18,093 bases of DNA from Eubacterium sp. (GTDB lineage Bacteria > Bacillota_A > Clostridia > Lachnospirales > Lachnospiraceae), in contig JAFVEX010000070.1 in the NCBI GenBank assembly GCA_017475785.1, forward strand, positions 1 through 18,093, in the 5' to 3' direction. A model generated the notes under the pieces. It ran no database searches, had not been told where the DNA came from, and saw only the letters and a list, made by a program, of their open reading frames with translations. A program made the translations under genes and the position numbers. Positions 6,992-15,004 of this stretch are shown here, one piece after another. Numbering within the stretch: position 1 is the first letter of the stretch; every line of letters begins with the position of its first letter.

Positions 6992-8737
6992 CTAATCTGC
7001 GAGCAGTGTCAGATCTCCAAGCTCCGGGACTGCCATCAGCGAGTAATTTGTGTAGTAGACGACAAAACCGGGTTTTGCGCCTCCTGGCTTGCGGAGGTTT
7101 TTCCGCTGCGTATAGTCGATCTCAACCTTGGGCGCCTGCCTGCCCTTTGAGTACCATGCGGCGAGCCGCCCGGCGTCCTCAAAGACAGAGTCCGGGAGTT
7201 CCCCGCCTTTTCCCTTTACGACGACATGGGATCCCGGCATATTTTTGGCGTGGAACCACCAGTCATTGCCGGAAGCCAGGGTAAAGGAGACCTCCTCGTT
7301 CTGATAATTGTTTTTCCCGACATAGATGTCATAGCCGTCTTTTGTGCGGTAGTGAAGCGGCGGCGAGACGATCGATTTCTTCTTCTTGCCGGAGGTGTGC
7401 TTTTGCCGGACATATCCGGTTGCCTCCAGTTCTTCCCGGATCTGCTGAAGATCCGCCTCTGTCTGGGCAAGATCCAGAGAGGTGCGGACACTTTCCAGAT
7501 GCGCCACATCTTCCGCGGTTTTTGTGAGCCGGTCCGTGAGATCCTCGGCCGTGCGCTTCAGCTTTGCGTACCGCGCAAAATAGTGCTGCGCGTTTTCGCT
7601 CGCGTTCATCGTCGGATCCAGCGGGATCACGGTCATTTCGCCTGTATAATAGTTCAGCGCCTCCAGGGAGCGGTCCCCCTCGCTGGCGGAATATCCGTAG
7701 GTGTTCAGCAGTTCCCCGTACAGCCGGTACTGGTCCCTTTTTTCCGTGTCACGCAGCTGCTTCTCCTGCAGGTGCATCTTTTTGACAGAGCGCTCCAGAA
7801 GCGTCGAGACGATTTTGCGAAGATCTGTCGATTTCTGCCGGATACGCGTCTGCTTTTCTTTTTGTGCGTAGTATGTAGTCAGAAGCGCAGAAGGAGAGGA
7901 GAAAGAAACTGCCTCATCCCCGGCGCGGCTCTGCAGAGGAAACGGGGCGAAGGCCTCGGGGATACTCCGGCGGTAATAGATGACCGGGGAAAACTGTTCC
8001 GCCGCGACATCGTCGAGCATCCGCCGCAGCGTATGCGCCAGATGAAGGCGTGCCGCGGCGCTCAGCTCATCCGCCGGCTGGCGCCCGTCGACCGACGCGC
8101 GCACGCATGCCTCCTCGGTAGACTGCGGTGAAAAGCCGGTCAGCGAATTATAGATCGCTTTGGCGGCAGGCATGGAGCTTCCGGAGAGCACTGTCTCCAT
8201 CGCTTCAGGGGAAGCAGTCAGAGGATCAAGCTTTTCCTGCGTCTGTGGAATGAACCAGGTTCTTCCGGGCAGAACCTCCCGCACACTGCTGACATGGAAC
8301 GGCACGCGGCGGATTGCGTCGATGATGGTATTTTCTTCATCTGTGAAGATGATATTGCTGTATTTGCCCATCAACTCCACACGCAGGAACCGTCTGGCCA
8401 GGTCTCCGAGCTCGTTCCTGTGTTCGATCTCGAAAGAGAGGATGCGCTCCAGCCCTGGCTGAGAGATCGAGAGAATCCTGCCGCCGCCGATATGCTTTCG
8501 CAGCAGCATGCAGAAATTTGGCGCAGTGGCCGGCGCGGGCTGGTTTTCCTCAGTCAGATACACAAGCGGCAGAGACGGGCTCGCGGAGACCGCCAGCCGG
8601 TATGTGTTCCCCTGGTTTTTGACCGTCAGCAGAAGCGCGTCTGCTTCCGGCTGTATGATTTTTGCAAGTCTGCCGCCCGTCAGCGTCCTGTCCAGTTCGG
8701 CGCGCAGCGCGGCAGCCATAATTCCGTCAAATGCCAT
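6992..8737 (-). CDS. rqcH: Rqc2 homolog RqcH (NFACT / FbpA family)
   Basis: Ribosome-associated quality control factor. It binds stalled 50S subunits with a peptidyl-tRNA and recruits Ala-tRNA to add alanine tails that mark the nascent chain for ClpXP. Older annotations call this family fibronectin-binding protein. The start MAFDG at 8737 is preferred over GTG 8758: GGAG lies 6 bases before the ATG, the GTG has none, and residue numbering then matches B. subtilis RqcH. The NFACT-N part carries QPEADALLLTVK and FCMLLRKHIGGG (75-86). Residues 97-98 are Glu-Arg (GLERIL) where B. subtilis has Asp-Arg, used in tRNA selection. A helical coiled-coil middle (about 295-440) follows, then the NFACT-R domain (about 463-560) with YDIYVGKNN, DWWFHAK and GSHVVVK. 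Length 581 is normal. It starts back-to-back with yicC. Confidence 0.93.
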   Translation of the reverse strand: MAFDGIMAAALRAELDRTLTGGRLAKIIQPEADALLLTVKNQGNTYRLAVSASPSLPLVYLTEENQPAPATAPNFCMLLRKHIGGGRILSISQPGLERILSFEIEHRNELGDLARRFLRVELMGKYSNIIFTDEENTIIDAIRRVPFHVSSVREVLPGRTWFIPQTQEKLDPLTASPEAMETVLSGSSMPAAKAIYNSLTGFSPQSTEEACVRASVDGRQPADELSAAARLHLAHTLRRMLDDVAAEQFSPVIYYRRSIPEAFAPFPLQSRAGDEAVSFSSPSALLTTYYAQKEKQTRIRQKSTDLRKIVSTLLERSVKKMHLQEKQLRDTEKRDQYRLYGELLNTYGYSASEGDRSLEALNYYTGEMTVIPLDPTMNASENAQHYFARYAKLKRTAEDLTDRLTKTAEDVAHLESVRTSLDLAQTEADLQQIREELEATGYVRQKHTSGKKKKSIVSPPLHYRTKDGYDIYVGKNNYQNEEVSFTLASGNDWWFHAKNMPGSHVVVKGKGGELPDSVFEDAGRLAAWYSKGRQAPKVEIDYTQRKNLRKPGGAKPGFVVYYTNYSLMAVPELGDLTLLAD

Positions 8738-8785
8738 ACGAATCTCCGGTATGATCACGTTTCACTTGTCTGATTTCAGCATATA

Positions 8786-8813
8786 ATTATAGCATGGAAA
8801 AATAATTTGACTA
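8786..8813 (-). promoter_or_regulatory. Candidate promoter for rqcH
   Basis: On the minus strand TAGTCA (plus 8808-8813) and a perfect TATAAT (plus 8786-8791) are 16 bases apart. The expected start near 8779 leaves a leader of about 42 nt. The -35 is moderate. It overlaps the -35 of the rightward yicC promoter. Confidence 0.5.
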
Positions 8814-8835
8814 GGGTTTTTCTATGAATTATAAT
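8807..8835 (+). promoter_or_regulatory. Strong sigma-A-type promoter for the yicC-remA-gmk-rpoZ-rimO gene run
   Basis: TTGACT (8807-8812) and perfect TATAAT (8830-8835) with a 17-base spacer. Expected start near 8842, about 25 nt before the yicC ATG. It is among the best promoters in the window and probably drives the long downstream operon. Confidence 0.83.
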
Positions 8836-8866
8836 GAAAATACTGTGTACGGATTGGAGAGTTTTT

Positions 8867-9745
8867 ATGATAAACAGTATGACAGGATTCGGCCGCGCGG
8901 AACTCGTGAACAGCGACCGGAAAATCGTGGTTGAGATGAAATCAGTCAATCACCGTTATCTTGATTATAACATCAAGATGCCCCGCCGCTTCAACAAGAT
9001 GGATCCTTTTATTCGCTCCGTTCTGAAGGATTACATGAAACGCGGCAAGGTGGATGTATTTCTGAGTTATGAAGAATACGCAAACGCTTCGGCAGAGCTG
9101 AAATATAACAGCAATCTTGCCTCCCAGTATGTGGAGCGGGCAGGGCAGATCGCAGAGGAATTTGGCCTTGCGAATGATCTGACCGTGACCCGGCTGATGC
9201 ACTTTCAGGACATTCTGCATACCGAGGACGCGGCGGCAGACGAGGAAGTTCTGAAGGAACAGATGGAACAGGTTCTTCGCGCGGCGGGCGAGCAGTTTCA
9301 GAGTGCCCGCGCCAGAGAGGGGCAGGCGCTGCTGGAGAATCTGCTCGAAAAACTCTCCAGAATGGAGGAACTGGTCGCGGCCGTTGTCGAGCGGGAGCCG
9401 ATGATCCAGAAGGAATACCGCCGGAAGCTGGAGGAAAAGACCGCGGAGCTCCTGGGCGACGCGGGAATCGACGAGAGCCGGATCGCGGCTGAAGTCGTGA
9501 TTTTCGCGGATAAAATCTGTACGGATGAGGAGACTGTCCGTCTGAAGAGCCATATCGCTAATATGCGGAAGGAGCTGAAAAGCGGCGGATCGGTCGGCCG
9601 CAAGCTGGATTTTCTCGCCCAGGAGATGAACCGCGAGGCGAATACCATTTTGTCCAAGGCGAATGATATTCAGACTTCCGAATATGCAATCGAACTGAAA
9701 ACAGAGATCGAGAAGATCCGGGAGCAGATTCAGAACATTGAGTAA
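8867..9745 (+). CDS. yicC: YicC/YloC family endoribonuclease
   Basis: The family includes an E. coli endoribonuclease that trims small RNAs and mRNAs; its targets here are unknown. ATG 8867 gives the family N-terminus MINSMTGFGRAEL and has GGAG 7 bases upstream; a longer frame opening at 8834 lies within the promoter. The N-terminal YicC domain spans about 1-155 (SVNHRYLDYNIKMPRR at 24-39). The C-terminal DUF1732 spans about 205-292, with the nearly invariant segments VRLKSHI, GRKLDFLAQEMNREANT and KTEIEKIREQIQNIE. Length 292 aa is standard. It is the first gene of the operon, followed after 35 bases by remA, an order common in Firmicutes. Confidence 0.93.
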   Translation: MINSMTGFGRAELVNSDRKIVVEMKSVNHRYLDYNIKMPRRFNKMDPFIRSVLKDYMKRGKVDVFLSYEEYANASAELKYNSNLASQYVERAGQIAEEFGLANDLTVTRLMHFQDILHTEDAAADEEVLKEQMEQVLRAAGEQFQSARAREGQALLENLLEKLSRMEELVAAVVEREPMIQKEYRRKLEEKTAELLGDAGIDESRIAAEVVIFADKICTDEETVRLKSHIANMRKELKSGGSVGRKLDFLAQEMNREANTILSKANDIQTSEYAIELKTEIEKIREQIQNIE

Positions 9746-9780
9746 TCTATGAGAAAACAGGAGGCGCTGAGGTATCCGGC

Positions 9781-10059
9781 ATGTCTGTTCTTGTCAATAT
9801 TGGATTCGGAAACACGGTCAATAATGATAAAGTACTCGCTGTAGTCGGGCCTGAGGCGGCTCCGGTCAGGCGGATGATCGCCGCGGCGCGGGAGTCCGGA
9901 ACCGTGATAGACGCCACGCAGGGGCGCAAGACGAAGGCAGTCATTGTGCTGGAGGACGGCAGGCTTTTGCTTTCCGCGCTTCAGCCGGAGACGATTATGC
10001 GCAGGTTTAATGCCGGCGCGGCAGCGGCAATCGGTCAGGAGGAGGAGACAGTCGAATGA
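9781..10059 (+). CDS. remA: RemA family extracellular matrix / osmostress regulator (DUF370)
   Basis: Small DNA-binding protein; in B. subtilis RemA oligomerises into rings and activates matrix (eps, tapA) and osmoprotection genes. The 92-residue sequence has the family core: LVNIGFGNTVNNDKVLAVV (4-22), PEAAPVRRMIAAAR, VIDATQGRKTKAVIVLEDG and LLSALQPETIMRRF. The arginine/lysine-rich surface segment (GRKTKA) matches the DNA-binding region. GAGG 8 bases before the ATG fits better than the stronger AGGAGG at 9759-9764, which is 16 bases away. The tail after residue 78 (NAGAAAAIGQEEETVE) is low complexity. Its stop overlaps the gmk start, so the two are probably translationally coupled. Confidence 0.92.
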   Translation: MSVLVNIGFGNTVNNDKVLAVVGPEAAPVRRMIAAARESGTVIDATQGRKTKAVIVLEDGRLLLSALQPETIMRRFNAGAAAAIGQEEETVE

Positions 10060-10694
10060 ATCAAAGAGGTGTGCTGACCATTGTATCCGGATTTGCCGGT
10101 TCGGGAAAGGGTACCCTTATGAAACGGCTTCTGGAACTGCACGACAACTATGCGCTCTCGATATCGGCGACCACCAGGAGTCCGCGGGCGGGAGAGACAG
10201 AAGGAAAAGAGTATTTCTTCAAGACGAAAGAGGAATTTGAAGAAATGATTCAGGAGCAGGCGTTTCTGGAGTACGCGTGTTACGTCGGAAATTACTACGG
10301 GACGCCGAAGTTCTACGTGGAGGAGCAGCTGCAGGCGGGCAGGGATGTCATCCTTGAAATTGAGATTCAGGGCGCGCTCGCGGTCAAGAAAATGATGCCG
10401 GAGACGGTGCTGGTGTTCGTCACGCCGCCGACGGCCGAGGAACTGGAGAAGCGTCTGAAAGGGCGCGGGACAGAGACGGAGGAGGTCATCAGGTCCCGTA
10501 TCCGCAGGGCAGTAGAGGAGTCAGAGGAGATGCTCTCCTACGATTATCTGCTCGTCAATGATGATATAGAGGAAACAACAGAGCGCCTGCACGCGATTAT
10601 TCAGAGCGCGCACAGTGAGGCCGCGCGGCACGCGGCATTCGCCAAAGAGATACAGGCGCAGCTGAAGGCACTTACAGACAGCTGCCCGGCATAA
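10056..10694 (+). CDS. gmk: Guanylate kinase
   Basis: Converts GMP and ATP to GDP and ADP in the cytosol, feeding GTP, dGTP and (p)ppGpp pools. The P-loop is GFAGSGKGT (12-20), a variant of the usual GPSGAGKGT that keeps the key GKGT. The GMP-binding segment SISATTRSPRAGETEGKEYFF begins at residue 36 and includes the arginines that hold the phosphate; GNYYGTPK and EIEIQGALAVK follow as in the family. The lid carries RLKGRGTETEEVIRSRI. Length 212 aa is normal. The start overlaps the remA stop (ATGA), and a GGAGGAG run lies just upstream inside remA. Confidence 0.96.
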   Translation: MNQRGVLTIVSGFAGSGKGTLMKRLLELHDNYALSISATTRSPRAGETEGKEYFFKTKEEFEEMIQEQAFLEYACYVGNYYGTPKFYVEEQLQAGRDVILEIEIQGALAVKKMMPETVLVFVTPPTAEELEKRLKGRGTETEEVIRSRIRRAVEESEEMLSYDYLLVNDDIEETTERLHAIIQSAHSEAARHAAFAKEIQAQLKALTDSCPA

Positions 10695-10763
10695 CAGGCC
10701 GTGATTAAAATTGCGGCATCAGGGCAGCCCATTCAGAAAGAATGAAACAGGAGGAAACGCATT

Positions 10764-11177
10764 ATGATGATACATCCTTCTTATAAGGAAATGATCAGTA
10801 AAATCAATGAAGGACAGGATATGGACGAGGCGCCCCTCGTTACCAGCAGATATTCGATTGTGATCGCCGCTGCGCGGCGCGCGCGTCAGCTCATCGCGGG
10901 GGATGAGCCGATGGTATTTAACCGCGACAACGAAAAGGCACTCTCTACAGCGATCAAAGAGCTGTATGAGGATCAGGTACATATTCTTCCGAAGGACGCC
11001 AAAGACGAGGAAGCATCTGCCCAGGAAGAATTATCAGCGGACGAACTGCCGGAAGAAGCAGACCCGGAGGAGGCATCCGGCGGGGATCTGTACGCGGAGG
11101 AGCCTTCGGGGGATGAGGCAGAGAACGCGGATGATACAGAAACAGATACGGCCGTCGAGGAAGAGACAGAGGCATGA
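10764..11177 (+). CDS. rpoZ: DNA-directed RNA polymerase omega subunit with long acidic C-terminal tail
   Basis: Omega helps fold and hold the beta' subunit. The core is within residues 1-75: MIHPSYKEMIS, then SRYSIVIAAARRARQLIAG (28-46), the conserved RYxLV...RARQL helix, and LSTAIKELYED. The protein is 137 residues, well above the usual 60-90. Residues 81-137 carry 26 Asp/Glu and no Lys or Arg, probably disordered. AGGAGG at 10749-10754 is 9 bases before ATG 10764, which favours it over the second ATG at 10767. Gap to gmk is 69 bases with no terminator. The stop overlaps the rimO start. The place after gmk is the standard one for rpoZ. Confidence 0.92.
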   Translation: MMIHPSYKEMISKINEGQDMDEAPLVTSRYSIVIAAARRARQLIAGDEPMVFNRDNEKALSTAIKELYEDQVHILPKDAKDEEASAQEELSADELPEEADPEEASGGDLYAEEPSGDEAENADDTETDTAVEEETEA

Positions 11178-12610
11178 TCAGGTTATATGTTGCGTCGCTT
11201 GGCTGTGACAAGAACCTGGTTGACACCGAGCATATGCTCGGAAGCCTGGATCCTGTCCGCTATCAGCTGACGAACGATGAGAAGGCAGCAGATGTGATTG
11301 TGATCAACACCTGCTGCTTTATTGATGAGGCAAAAGAAGAAAGCATCGACACGATCCTGGAGCTCGCGCGGAATAAGGAAGAAGGCGCCTGCAGAGCGCT
11401 GATCGTCGCCGGATGCATGGCGGAGCGGTACCGTGAAGATGTCCTGTCAGAGCTTCCGGAGGTAGACGCGATACTCGGAACCGGGAGCTTTCAGAGGCTG
11501 GAAGAAGCGGTCGCTGGTGCGCTGGAAGGCAGACGGGGCATCTTTCTGGATACCCCGGAAAGCGCAGGGGCCGGTGAAGGGAAAGATGCCATCCGTTCTG
11601 ATTCAGCTTCCCGGCCGGGTACCGCCCCCGAGAAGATGTTTGAAGACGCCGCGGAAAAAACCGCAAAACAGAGACGGCAGCGGCGGGTCATTACGACGGG
11701 TGGATATTACGAGTACCTGAAGATTGCGGAGGGCTGCAGCAAGCACTGCACATACTGTGTGATTCCGCAGCTTCGGGGAGCGTACCGCAGTGTTCCGATG
11801 GGGCAGCTTCTCCAGGAGGCAGAAGAACTCGCAGACGCCGGCGTAAAGGAGCTGATCCTGATCGCTGAGGAGACGACCTGCTATGGGCTGGATCTGTATG
11901 GAGAGAAAAAGCTGCATGAACTTCTGCGGCTGCTCTGCGGGATCGAAGGGTTCCGCTGGATCCGGGTTCTTTACTGTTACCCGGAGGAAATCTACCCGGA
12001 GATGACAGAGGTGATTCGGCAGGAGCCGAAAATTCTGCCGTATCTGGATCTCCCGATCCAGCACGCGGATGATGAGATTCTGCGCCGGATGGGTCGGCGC
12101 GCAACGCAGGAAGGGCTTCGGGAGACCATCGCGGCGCTTCGGCGTGAAATGCCGGACATTGCGCTTCGGACGACGCTGATCACCGGATTTCCGGGAGAGA
12201 CAGAGGAGCAGCACCAGACGCTGCTGCGTTTTATTCAGGATATGCGCTTTGACAGGCTCGGCGTATTTACGTACTCGCAGGAAGAAGGAACGCCTGCCGC
12301 AGCCATGCAGGACCAGGTTCCGGAGGAGGTCAAACAGCGCAGAAAAGAGCAGCTGCTCGCCGCGCAGCAGGAGATTTCGCTGGAAAACGGCAGGAGAAGG
12401 ATCGGCTCTGAGCTGGAAGTGCAGGTTGACGGTTATCTGGCGTCGGAAGAGGTCTACGTCTGCCGCACTTACGCGGACGCGCCGGACGTCGACGGTCTGT
12501 TTTTCATGAAGTCAGACGAGACGCTGGATTCGGGAATGTTTGTCAAGGCGCGTGTGACAGGCGCCATGGAGTATGATCTGATCGGTGAGAAACTGGAGGA
12601 ACCGGAATGA
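11174..12610 (+). CDS. rimO: Ribosomal protein S12 methylthiotransferase RimO
   Basis: Radical-SAM enzyme that adds a methylthio group to an aspartate of ribosomal protein S12. The three domains are visible. The N-terminal UPF0004 domain has Cys11, Cys47 and Cys81 for the second Fe-S cluster (SLGCDKNLVDTE, NTCCFIDEA, AGCMAERY). The radical-SAM domain has CSKHCTYC (Cys188, Cys192, Cys195). A C-terminal TRAM domain (about 410-472) follows. SLGCDKN and FIDEAKEES are RimO rather than MiaB signatures. The linker between the first two domains (about 127-170) is longer than usual and rich in A, G, S, E and K. Where RimO normally has an AQDTT-like segment, this one has AEETTCYG. The 478 aa length is slightly long for the family. 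ATG overlaps the rpoZ stop and the stop overlaps pgsA. Confidence 0.95.
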   Translation: MIRLYVASLGCDKNLVDTEHMLGSLDPVRYQLTNDEKAADVIVINTCCFIDEAKEESIDTILELARNKEEGACRALIVAGCMAERYREDVLSELPEVDAILGTGSFQRLEEAVAGALEGRRGIFLDTPESAGAGEGKDAIRSDSASRPGTAPEKMFEDAAEKTAKQRRQRRVITTGGYYEYLKIAEGCSKHCTYCVIPQLRGAYRSVPMGQLLQEAEELADAGVKELILIAEETTCYGLDLYGEKKLHELLRLLCGIEGFRWIRVLYCYPEEIYPEMTEVIRQEPKILPYLDLPIQHADDEILRRMGRRATQEGLRETIAALRREMPDIALRTTLITGFPGETEEQHQTLLRFIQDMRFDRLGVFTYSQEEGTPAAAMQDQVPEEVKQRRKEQLLAAQQEISLENGRRRIGSELEVQVDGYLASEEVYVCRTYADAPDVDGLFFMKSDETLDSGMFVKARVTGAMEYDLIGEKLEEPE

Positions 12611-13137
12611 ATCTGCCAAATAAACTGACGCTTCTGCGTATGGGAATGATCCCGCTGTTCGTGATTTTTATGATGGTGCCGTTTGCGGCAGGGCGGTATA
12701 TCGCGCTGGCAATATTTATCGCGGCAAGTCTGACAGACACGGCTGACGGCTACATCGCGAGAAAATATCATCTGGTTACGGATTTTGGAAAATTTATGGA
12801 TCCGCTCGCCGATAAGCTGCTCGTCAGCTCTGCCATGATCTGCCTGGTCCACACCGGGGAGATTCCGTTCTGGGTGGTCATTATTATCATTGCCCGGGAA
12901 TTCATTATCAGCGGATTCCGCCTGGTCGCGGCAGACAACGGGATTGTGATCGCCGCCAGCATGTGGGGAAAGGTCAAGACCGTATGCCAGATGGTAATGG
13001 TAATCGTGATCCTGCTGAACATCCCATCCTGGCATATTCTGGAGCTGATACTGATCTACGCGTCACTGGTTCTGACAATTGTGTCGCTCGCGGATTATAT
13101 GCGGAAGAACTGGCATGTCCTCGGAACAGAGCGCTGA
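12607..13137 (+). CDS. pgsA: CDP-diacylglycerol-glycerol-3-phosphate 3-phosphatidyltransferase
   Basis: Integral membrane enzyme making phosphatidylglycerol phosphate from CDP-diacylglycerol and glycerol 3-phosphate. The full CDP-alcohol phosphotransferase motif DxxDGxxAR-x8-GxxxDxxxD is present: Asp44, Asp47, Gly48, Ala51, Arg52, Gly61, Asp65, Asp69. The start MNLPNKLTLLRMGMIPLF is typical of PgsA. Further hydrophobic helices lie at about 12-42, 72-100 and 120-165. Length 176 aa is normal. The ATGA overlap with rimO (12607-12610) and GGAGGAACCGGA just before suggest coupling. Confidence 0.95.
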   Translation: MNLPNKLTLLRMGMIPLFVIFMMVPFAAGRYIALAIFIAASLTDTADGYIARKYHLVTDFGKFMDPLADKLLVSSAMICLVHTGEIPFWVVIIIIAREFIISGFRLVAADNGIVIAASMWGKVKTVCQMVMVIVILLNIPSWHILELILIYASLVLTIVSLADYMRKNWHVLGTER

Positions 13138-13201
13138 GTCTGCGCGCGGAATGTGTCTGTAGAAGCGCATGGTAATCAGACGGCGGAGAAGGTGATCAGA
13201 T

Positions 13202-13684
13202 ATTCATTTAAATAAAGAAGAAAGACTTGTTGAGATTCTCCGGGAACGCAGATTCACCATCACGACAGCGGAATCGCTGACGGGCGGCATGATAGCCTCC
13301 ACACTGGTGGATGTCCCGGGCGCGTCAGATGTTCTGCGTGAGGCATATGTCACTTACTGTGACGAGGCAAAGCAGAAGCTCGTGGGTGTCAGACCGGAAA
13401 CACTTGCGGAACACACAGCCGTCAGCATGGAGACGGCGCGGGAGATGGCGGAAGGCAGCCTCGCGGCAGCGGGAGCAGATCTTGCGCTGTCGGCCACGGG
13501 GCTGGCAGGACCGGACGGCGGAACCGCAAAGAGGCCTGTCGGGCTGGTTTATATCGGATGCTGCCTGCAGGGAAAGACTGCAGTGGAAGAGCTGCGTCTC
13601 ACAGGGAACAGATCCGAGATCCGGAGGCAGACGACAGAGCGGGCACTGGCGCTGGCGCTCAAATGTCTGGAACAGGAAAGCTGA
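13202..13684 (+). CDS. CinA C-terminal domain protein (nicotinamide-nucleotide amidohydrolase family), probable ATT start
   Basis: Stand-alone CinA-C/PncC-type domain; members deamidate NMN to nicotinate mononucleotide in pyridine-nucleotide salvage. Family signatures are [37 protein letters not shown], and [23 protein letters not shown]. The first in-frame ATG (13289) falls after the catalytic TAESLTGG, so it cannot be the start. The frame is open only from 13196, after an in-frame TGA at 13193. The only start-like codon that keeps the whole domain is ATT 13202, with AAGGTGA (13189-13195) upstream; AAGG is 9 bases from it. This gives about 160 aa, the usual size. ATT starts are rare (infC is the classic case). 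The alternative is a gene damaged at its 5' end, because an ATG at 13169 lies in the same frame before the TGA. Function likely, start uncertain. Confidence 0.82.
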   Translation: MHLNKEERLVEILRERRFTITTAESLTGGMIASTLVDVPGASDVLREAYVTYCDEAKQKLVGVRPETLAEHTAVSMETAREMAEGSLAAAGADLALSATGLAGPDGGTAKRPVGLVYIGCCLQGKTAVEELRLTGNRSEIRRQTTERALALALKCLEQES

Positions 13685-13722
13685 CAGAGAAACATCAAAA
13701 TATACAGAAGAAGGGAGTCAGA

Positions 13723-14949
13723 ATGTTTAAGACAAATCCATACTACCAGAATTTGCAGGGAAGTTATCTTTTTTCGACTATCGCGAAAAAAGTGGCGGCA
13801 TATGGCGAGGCGCACCCGGAGCGCGCGGGACAGATCATCCGTCTGGGCATTGGCGACGTCACGCAGCCAATTGCTCCGTCCATCATAAAAGCCATGCATG
13901 AGGCAGTCGACGAGATGGCGGATGCCGCGACATTCCAGGGCTACGCGCCGGATCTCGGATATGAATTCCTGCGCACCGCCATTGCGGAAGAATACCAGGC
14001 GCGCGGCTGCGCAGTTTCCGCTGACGAAGTGTTCGTCTCAGACGGCGCAAAATGCGACTCAGGCAATATCCAGGAGATATTCAGCGCCGACGCGAAAATT
14101 GCTGTCTGCGATCCGGTGTATCCGGTCTATGTAGACTCAAACGTCATGGCCGGCCGCTCCGGGAAGTGGAACGCGGAACGTCAGTGTTACGAAAATTTCA
14201 TCTATATGCCATGCACGGCTGAAAATGGGTTTGCGCCGGATATCCCGGCAGAGACGCCTGATGTCATCTATCTTTGCTTCCCGAATAACCCCACCGGCGC
14301 GACTGTCAGCAAGGCACAGCTGCAGGAGTGGGTTGATTACGCAAATCGTGTGGGCGCGGTGATTCTGTACGACGCTGCGTATGAGGCGTATATTTCCGAG
14401 CCAGATGTGCCGCACTCGATTTATGAGTGCGAAGGCGCGCGGACCTGTGCCATTGAAATCCGCAGTTTCTCCAAAAATGCCGGGTTTACCGGTGTGCGTC
14501 TTGGCTTCACCGTCATCCCGAAAGAACTAAAGGGCGCCGGCGGCATCTCGCCTCACAGCCTGTGGGCGCGCCGTCACGGCACCAAATACAACGGGGCGCC
14601 GTATATTGTCCAAAAGGCAGGACTTGCGGTTTATTCACCGGCAGGGCAGAAGGAAATCAAAGAACAGGTCGCCTATTATATGAACAATGCCAGGATTATC
14701 TACGAAGGGCTGAAGAAGGCCGGTTACACCGTATCGGGCGGCGTCAACGCGCCGTATATCTGGCTGAAGACACCGGACGGGATGACCTCATGGGACTTCT
14801 TCGACGACCTTCTTGAGCGTCTGAATATCGTCGGAACGCCCGGTTCCGGCTTCGGTCCACACGGAGAAGGGTATTTCCGTCTGACAGCATTCGGCTCCTG
14901 TGATAAAACGAAGGAAGCAATTGAGCGGATTGCCGCAGACGCAGTCTGA
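13723..14949 (+). CDS. dapL: LL-diaminopimelate aminotransferase
   Basis: PLP enzyme that turns tetrahydrodipicolinate and glutamate directly into LL-diaminopimelate for lysine and peptidoglycan synthesis, bypassing the DapD/DapC/DapE steps. Fold-type I aminotransferase motifs: [12 protein letters not shown] (39-50), [12 protein letters not shown] (73-84), [10 protein letters not shown] (106-115), CFPNNPTG (185-192), YDAAYEAYI (216-224) and the PLP lysine Lys251 in [12 protein letters not shown]. The SDGAKCD and FPNNPTGA wording is characteristic of DapL rather than generic aspartate aminotransferases. ATG 13723 has GGGAG 5 bases upstream and gives 408 aa, the family length; the frame is open further upstream (to 13558) but overlaps the previous gene. 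Gap to the CinA-like gene is 38 bases. Confidence 0.95.
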   Translation: MFKTNPYYQNLQGSYLFSTIAKKVAAYGEAHPERAGQIIRLGIGDVTQPIAPSIIKAMHEAVDEMADAATFQGYAPDLGYEFLRTAIAEEYQARGCAVSADEVFVSDGAKCDSGNIQEIFSADAKIAVCDPVYPVYVDSNVMAGRSGKWNAERQCYENFIYMPCTAENGFAPDIPAETPDVIYLCFPNNPTGATVSKAQLQEWVDYANRVGAVILYDAAYEAYISEPDVPHSIYECEGARTCAIEIRSFSKNAGFTGVRLGFTVIPKELKGAGGISPHSLWARRHGTKYNGAPYIVQKAGLAVYSPAGQKEIKEQVAYYMNNARIIYEGLKKAGYTVSGGVNAPYIWLKTPDGMTSWDFFDDLLERLNIVGTPGSGFGPHGEGYFRLTAFGSCDKTKEAIERIAADAV

Positions 14950-15004
14950 CATTACATCTTTATATATGGATAAGACAGGATTAAACCGGAGGAGATGATC
15001 TGAT

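Noticed and set aside
8782..8787. Plus-strand TATAAT as an extra yicC promoter
   Set aside because: No -35 at a workable distance (TTGTCT is only 10 bases away). The TTGACT/TATAAT pair further down is much better.
14930..14965. Possible separate promoter for icd (TTGCCG with a TATATA-rich stretch)
   Set aside because: Spacing and -10 match are poor. The short gap to dapL suits read-through.
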